Shown: positions 7,285-9,583 of the stretch, in pieces
Layout: each line of letters starts with the position of its first letter
How positions within the stretch are numbered: position 1 is the stretch's first letter
Source of the DNA: Anaerolineae bacterium
GTDB lineage: Bacteria; Chloroflexota; Anaerolineae; J102
Assembly: GCA_026992375.1 (NCBI GenBank)
Contig: JALXAF010000521.1
Location: 1-9,583 of the forward strand
DNA length: 9,583 nucleotides
Direction: 5' to 3'
The notes under the pieces: model-generated
The model's input: the letters and a program-made list of their open reading frames with translations, nothing else
What the model was told of the DNA's origin: nothing
The model's database searches: none
Made by a program: the position numbers and the translations under genes

Positions 7285-8554
7285 TCACGTTTTCGCCATC
7301 CTTGATCACCATCTCGACGAAATTTTTGCCGAACTCGTAGGCGAGATGGCGATAATCTGAGACGCCGTGGATGAGGATATCGGCCCGCTTGCCCGCCTGC
7401 AACGAGCCAACGCGGTCGCCCAGGCCGACGGCATAGGCTGCGTTGATGGTGCTGGCGTTCAAAACTTCGGCGGGGAGCAGTTTTTGGTAGCGGGTGGCGA
7501 TGGCCATGACCATGGGCATGGAGGGCGTGGGCGCTGAGCCGGGGTTGATGTCGGTGGCCAGGGCCAGGGCTGCACCTGCATCGATGATTTCGCGTGCATC
7601 GGCGAAATGACAACTGCCCAGGTTGAAATTCACCGCGGGGAGAACGACGCCCATGGTGTCAGACGCGGCCAGCCGCGCGATTTCGTCGGGCGGCGTCACA
7701 TCCAGATGATCGACCGACGTCGCGCCCTGTTCGATTGCCAGCGTCACCCCGCCCAGATTTTCGAACTCATCCGCGTGGAGCTTGGGAGCCATGCCTCGAG
7801 CCAGACCCGCTTTCAGCACCCGGCGGCTCTGAGCCAAGTCGAACACGCCCGCCTCGCAGAAGACGTCGCAGAAAAAGGGCGATTGCTGGCGGGCGAAGCT
7901 GCTGGCCTTATACCAATCCGCTGCCGCGGGGATCATCTCCTCCACCACCAGGTCCACATAAGCGTCGGTGCGGCCTTTGAACTCGGGCGGAACCGCATGA
8001 GCGCCGAGAAAGGTGGGAACCAGGGTCATGGGATGGGCGTCATGCAATTGTTCGATGGCCCGCAGCAGCTTCATCTCGGCCTCGATGCTGAGCCCGTAGC
8101 CTGTCTTGACTTCCGTCGTGGTCGTCCCCAGCATCAGCATCTCATCCAGGCGATGCCGCGTCTCCGCCGCCAGTTCTTCCTCGCTGACTTCTCGCACCGC
8201 CCGCATGGTGCTGACAATGCCGCCTCCAGCGGCCATGATCTCCATGTAAGTTGCGCCCTTGATGCGCATTTCGAATTCAGCCACCCGGTCGCCCGCGTAC
8301 GCCACATGGGTGTGAGGGTCCACAAAGCCGGGCGTGACCACCCTGCCCGCGGCGTCGATGGTGGTGCGAGATTCGTATCGGGCCGCAAGCTCGGCGCTGG
8401 AGCCGACGGCGATGATCTCGCCATCTTGCACGGCCACCGCGCCATCTTCGATGAGGCCGACATCGGTCATGGCCTCGCCCCGTTTGGGGCCGTCGCTGGC
8501 GCAGGTGAGGAGTTGGCGGGCGTTCAGGATGAGCAGATCGATTGTCCGGGGCAT
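7277..8554 (-). CDS. hutI: Imidazolonepropionase
   Basis: A 425-residue amidohydrolase that opens imidazolone-5-propionate to N-formimino-L-glutamate, the third step of histidine breakdown. Metal ligands expected for the family are seen: H81 and H83 in VDPHTHVAYAG, H260 in LHADEF, and D335 in ATDINPGS; H283 in DHLD is also conserved. Other HutI signatures are EFEMRIKGATYMEI, TTTEVKTGYGLS, and PTFLGAHAVP. Length is normal. The ATG at 8554 gives the standard N-terminus; an in-frame ATG at 8668 would add 38 unlike residues and lies upstream of the likely promoter. No hutH, hutU or hutG gene is in the window; they may lie elsewhere. It converges with the receiver-like gene and diverges from the thiolase-like gene. 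Confidence 0.96.
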   Translation of the reverse strand: MPRTIDLLILNARQLLTCASDGPKRGEAMTDVGLIEDGAVAVQDGEIIAVGSSAELAARYESRTTIDAAGRVVTPGFVDPHTHVAYAGDRVAEFEMRIKGATYMEIMAAGGGIVSTMRAVREVSEEELAAETRHRLDEMLMLGTTTTEVKTGYGLSIEAEMKLLRAIEQLHDAHPMTLVPTFLGAHAVPPEFKGRTDAYVDLVVEEMIPAAADWYKASSFARQQSPFFCDVFCEAGVFDLAQSRRVLKAGLARGMAPKLHADEFENLGGVTLAIEQGATSVDHLDVTPPDEIARLAASDTMGVVLPAVNFNLGSCHFADAREIIDAGAALALATDINPGSAPTPSMPMVMAIATRYQKLLPAEVLNASTINAAYAVGLGDRVGSLQAGKRADILIHGVSDYRHLAYEFGKNFVEMVIKDGENVSF

Positions 8555-8602
8555 GATGTGATGCTTTCTTCGAGAGCGTGTGGGGAGCGTCTGGGTGCTC
8601 TG

Positions 8603-8631
8603 ATCGTAGCCGTGAAAGCGGGCTTTGTCAA
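8603..8631 (-). promoter_or_regulatory. Promoter for hutI
   Basis: On the minus strand, a perfect -35 box TTGACA (8631-8626), a 17-base spacer and TACGAT (8608-8603, four of six matches). RNA would start near 8596, giving a leader of about 40 bases before the hutI ATG. It also supports the 8554 start, because the earlier in-frame ATG lies upstream of it. Confidence 0.6.
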
Positions 8632-8638
8632 CTGGATG

Positions 8639-8647
8639 TGGCATAAT
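8639..8647 (+). promoter_or_regulatory. Possible extended -10 promoter for the thiolase-like gene
   Basis: TGGCATAAT gives an extended -10 (TG, one base, CATAAT) on the plus strand, about 120 bases before the thiolase-like start. No good -35 box is seen. It lies back to back with the hutI promoter. Confidence 0.3.
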
Positions 8648-8766
8648 TGGGTTCGAGGTTCCAGGCATGGATGCATTGAACAGGAGCGCAGGCTGGCGCG
8701 TTCGTCACTCCTGTCCGCCCGCCTCCGCCCCTCCCATCTTCTTTTCCCTGACACAATGAGGAATCT

Positions 8767-9583
8767 ATGAGACCAGTCAGCATCGTGGGCATCGGACAAA
8801 TTCCGGTGCAGAAACAAACGCAACAAACTCTGCGACAAATGGCCGCTCAGGTGGTTCATCTCGCCATGGCGGACGCCGAAGTGGAGCGAGTGGACGCGCT
8901 TTTTGCAGGCAACATGCTGGGAGATGAGCTCCAAGGGCAAAAGCATGTCGCTGCGCTCATCGCGGATGAAGCGGGCCTGTCGGGCGTGGAGGCGCTGGAT
9001 GTGCGCGCGGCCACGGGCACCGGCGCAGCGGCGCTGCGCATGGCTTATCTGGCTGTGGCCAGCGGCGAGGCGGATCTGGCCATCGCCGTGGGCGTGGAGA
9101 AGATGAGCGATGGCGTGCCCACGCCCGTGCTGGCCAAGGCGTTGGATGCGGAGCAGGAAGTGGTCAACGGCGACACGCTCATCGGCAAAAACGCCGAGAT
9201 CATGCGGCTGTACATGCAGAAATTCGATGTTCCCGAAGATGGATTCGTGAATTTCGCGCTCAACGCCCATGGCAACGCCCGCAACAATCCCAACGCCCTG
9301 TTCAAGGACAAGGAAGTGACCCGAGAGATGGTGCTGAACTCGCGCGTCATCCAATATCCATTGCGCCTGTTCGATAGCTCGCCCATTTGTGACGGTGCGG
9401 CCGCGGTGGTGCTGGCGCCAACCGAAGAAGCCCGGGCCTATTCCCCAAATCCGGTTAAAATCCTGGGCGCGGGCGTAGCCACCGATCGCTTCCGGGTGTT
9501 CGATCGGGCCGATCCCCTCTTTTTGGAAGCCTCCTATCTCTCAGCGCTCAAGGCCTTTCGTCATGCCAATGTGCATCGCCGCG
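8767..9583 (+). CDS. Thiolase-superfamily protein (SCP2/archaeal type), 5' part, catalytic Cys replaced
   Basis: An ATG at 8767 with TGAGGA at 8757-8762 opens a frame that stays open to the window edge, giving 272 codons of a protein usually near 390. It begins MRPVSIVGIGQIPV, and has VNGDTLIGKNAEI, the catalytic-histidine block NAHGNARNNP (His168) and ICDGAAAVVLAP, all typical of the thiolase group that includes SCP2-type and archaeal acetoacetyl-CoA thiolases. At the place of the nucleophilic cysteine (family AACxSG) it reads AATGTG, with Thr83 there. A normal thiolase reaction through an acyl-cysteine is therefore unlikely. Relatives without the cysteine include Ltp2-type retro-aldolases, which pair with DUF35 proteins. 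The C-terminal third, with the second active-site cysteine region, is outside the window. Confidence 0.9.
   Translation, partial: MRPVSIVGIGQIPVQKQTQQTLRQMAAQVVHLAMADAEVERVDALFAGNMLGDELQGQKHVAALIADEAGLSGVEALDVRAATGTGAAALRMAYLAVASGEADLAIAVGVEKMSDGVPTPVLAKALDAEQEVVNGDTLIGKNAEIMRLYMQKFDVPEDGFVNFALNAHGNARNNPNALFKDKEVTREMVLNSRVIQYPLRLFDSSPICDGAAAVVLAPTEEARAYSPNPVKILGAGVATDRFRVFDRADPLFLEASYLSALKAFRHANVHRR

Noticed and set aside
7607..8770. A 387-residue plus-strand open frame opposite hutI
   Set aside because: It mirrors hutI in the complementary frame and shows no domain of its own.

Overview
This is a 9.6 kb window of bacterial chromosome carrying ordinary housekeeping and metabolic genes on both strands, with several odd accessory pieces between them. 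Coding blocks are GC-rich (one 60-base block of trpA is 80% GC). The mix of genes, together with palindromic repeat sequences in the gaps, fits a Chloroflexota-like genome. That placement is inference from gene content and style; no rRNA or marker gene is present to settle it.

Layout, left to right. (1) Positions 1-1478 hold the end of a tryptophan operon: the 3' end of trpB, then a small MNT-type nucleotidyltransferase, then trpA. The nucleotidyltransferase has clearly lower GC than trpA and no visible HEPN partner. (2) Positions 1524-3059 hold a full YifB/ComM-type AAA+ ATPase on the same strand. A perfect hairpin follows, between this gene and the converging gene. (3) Positions 3126-4646 (minus strand) hold a FabL/FabI-like enoyl-ACP reductase of the SDR fold and, upstream of it, a stand-alone and divergent gamma-type subunit of a 2-oxoacid:acceptor oxidoreductase. 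(4) Positions 4647-5236 are a 590-base gap with no convincing gene, packed with inverted repeats and hairpins and holding one plausible promoter. (5) Positions 5237-7230 (plus strand) hold an M32 zinc carboxypeptidase, a large imperfect hairpin repeat, and a small receiver-like protein that lacks part of the phosphorylation site. (6) Positions 7277-8554 (minus strand) hold imidazolonepropionase (hutI), with a good promoter in the divergent gap. (7) From 8767 to the window end (plus strand) is the first two thirds of a thiolase-superfamily protein in which the usual nucleophilic cysteine is a threonine.

How they work together: TrpB and TrpA form tryptophan synthase. ComM-type ATPases act in DNA uptake and recombination. 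The reductase belongs to fatty-acid synthesis, hutI to histidine breakdown, and the thiolase-like protein to acyl-CoA or lipid chemistry. No single multi-gene pathway apart from trp is visible.

Nothing here is clearly a new defence or mobile system. The best leads are the nucleotidyltransferase inserted between trpB and trpA, the Cys-less thiolase, the degenerate orphan oxidoreductase subunit, and the palindrome-rich gap at 4647-5236.
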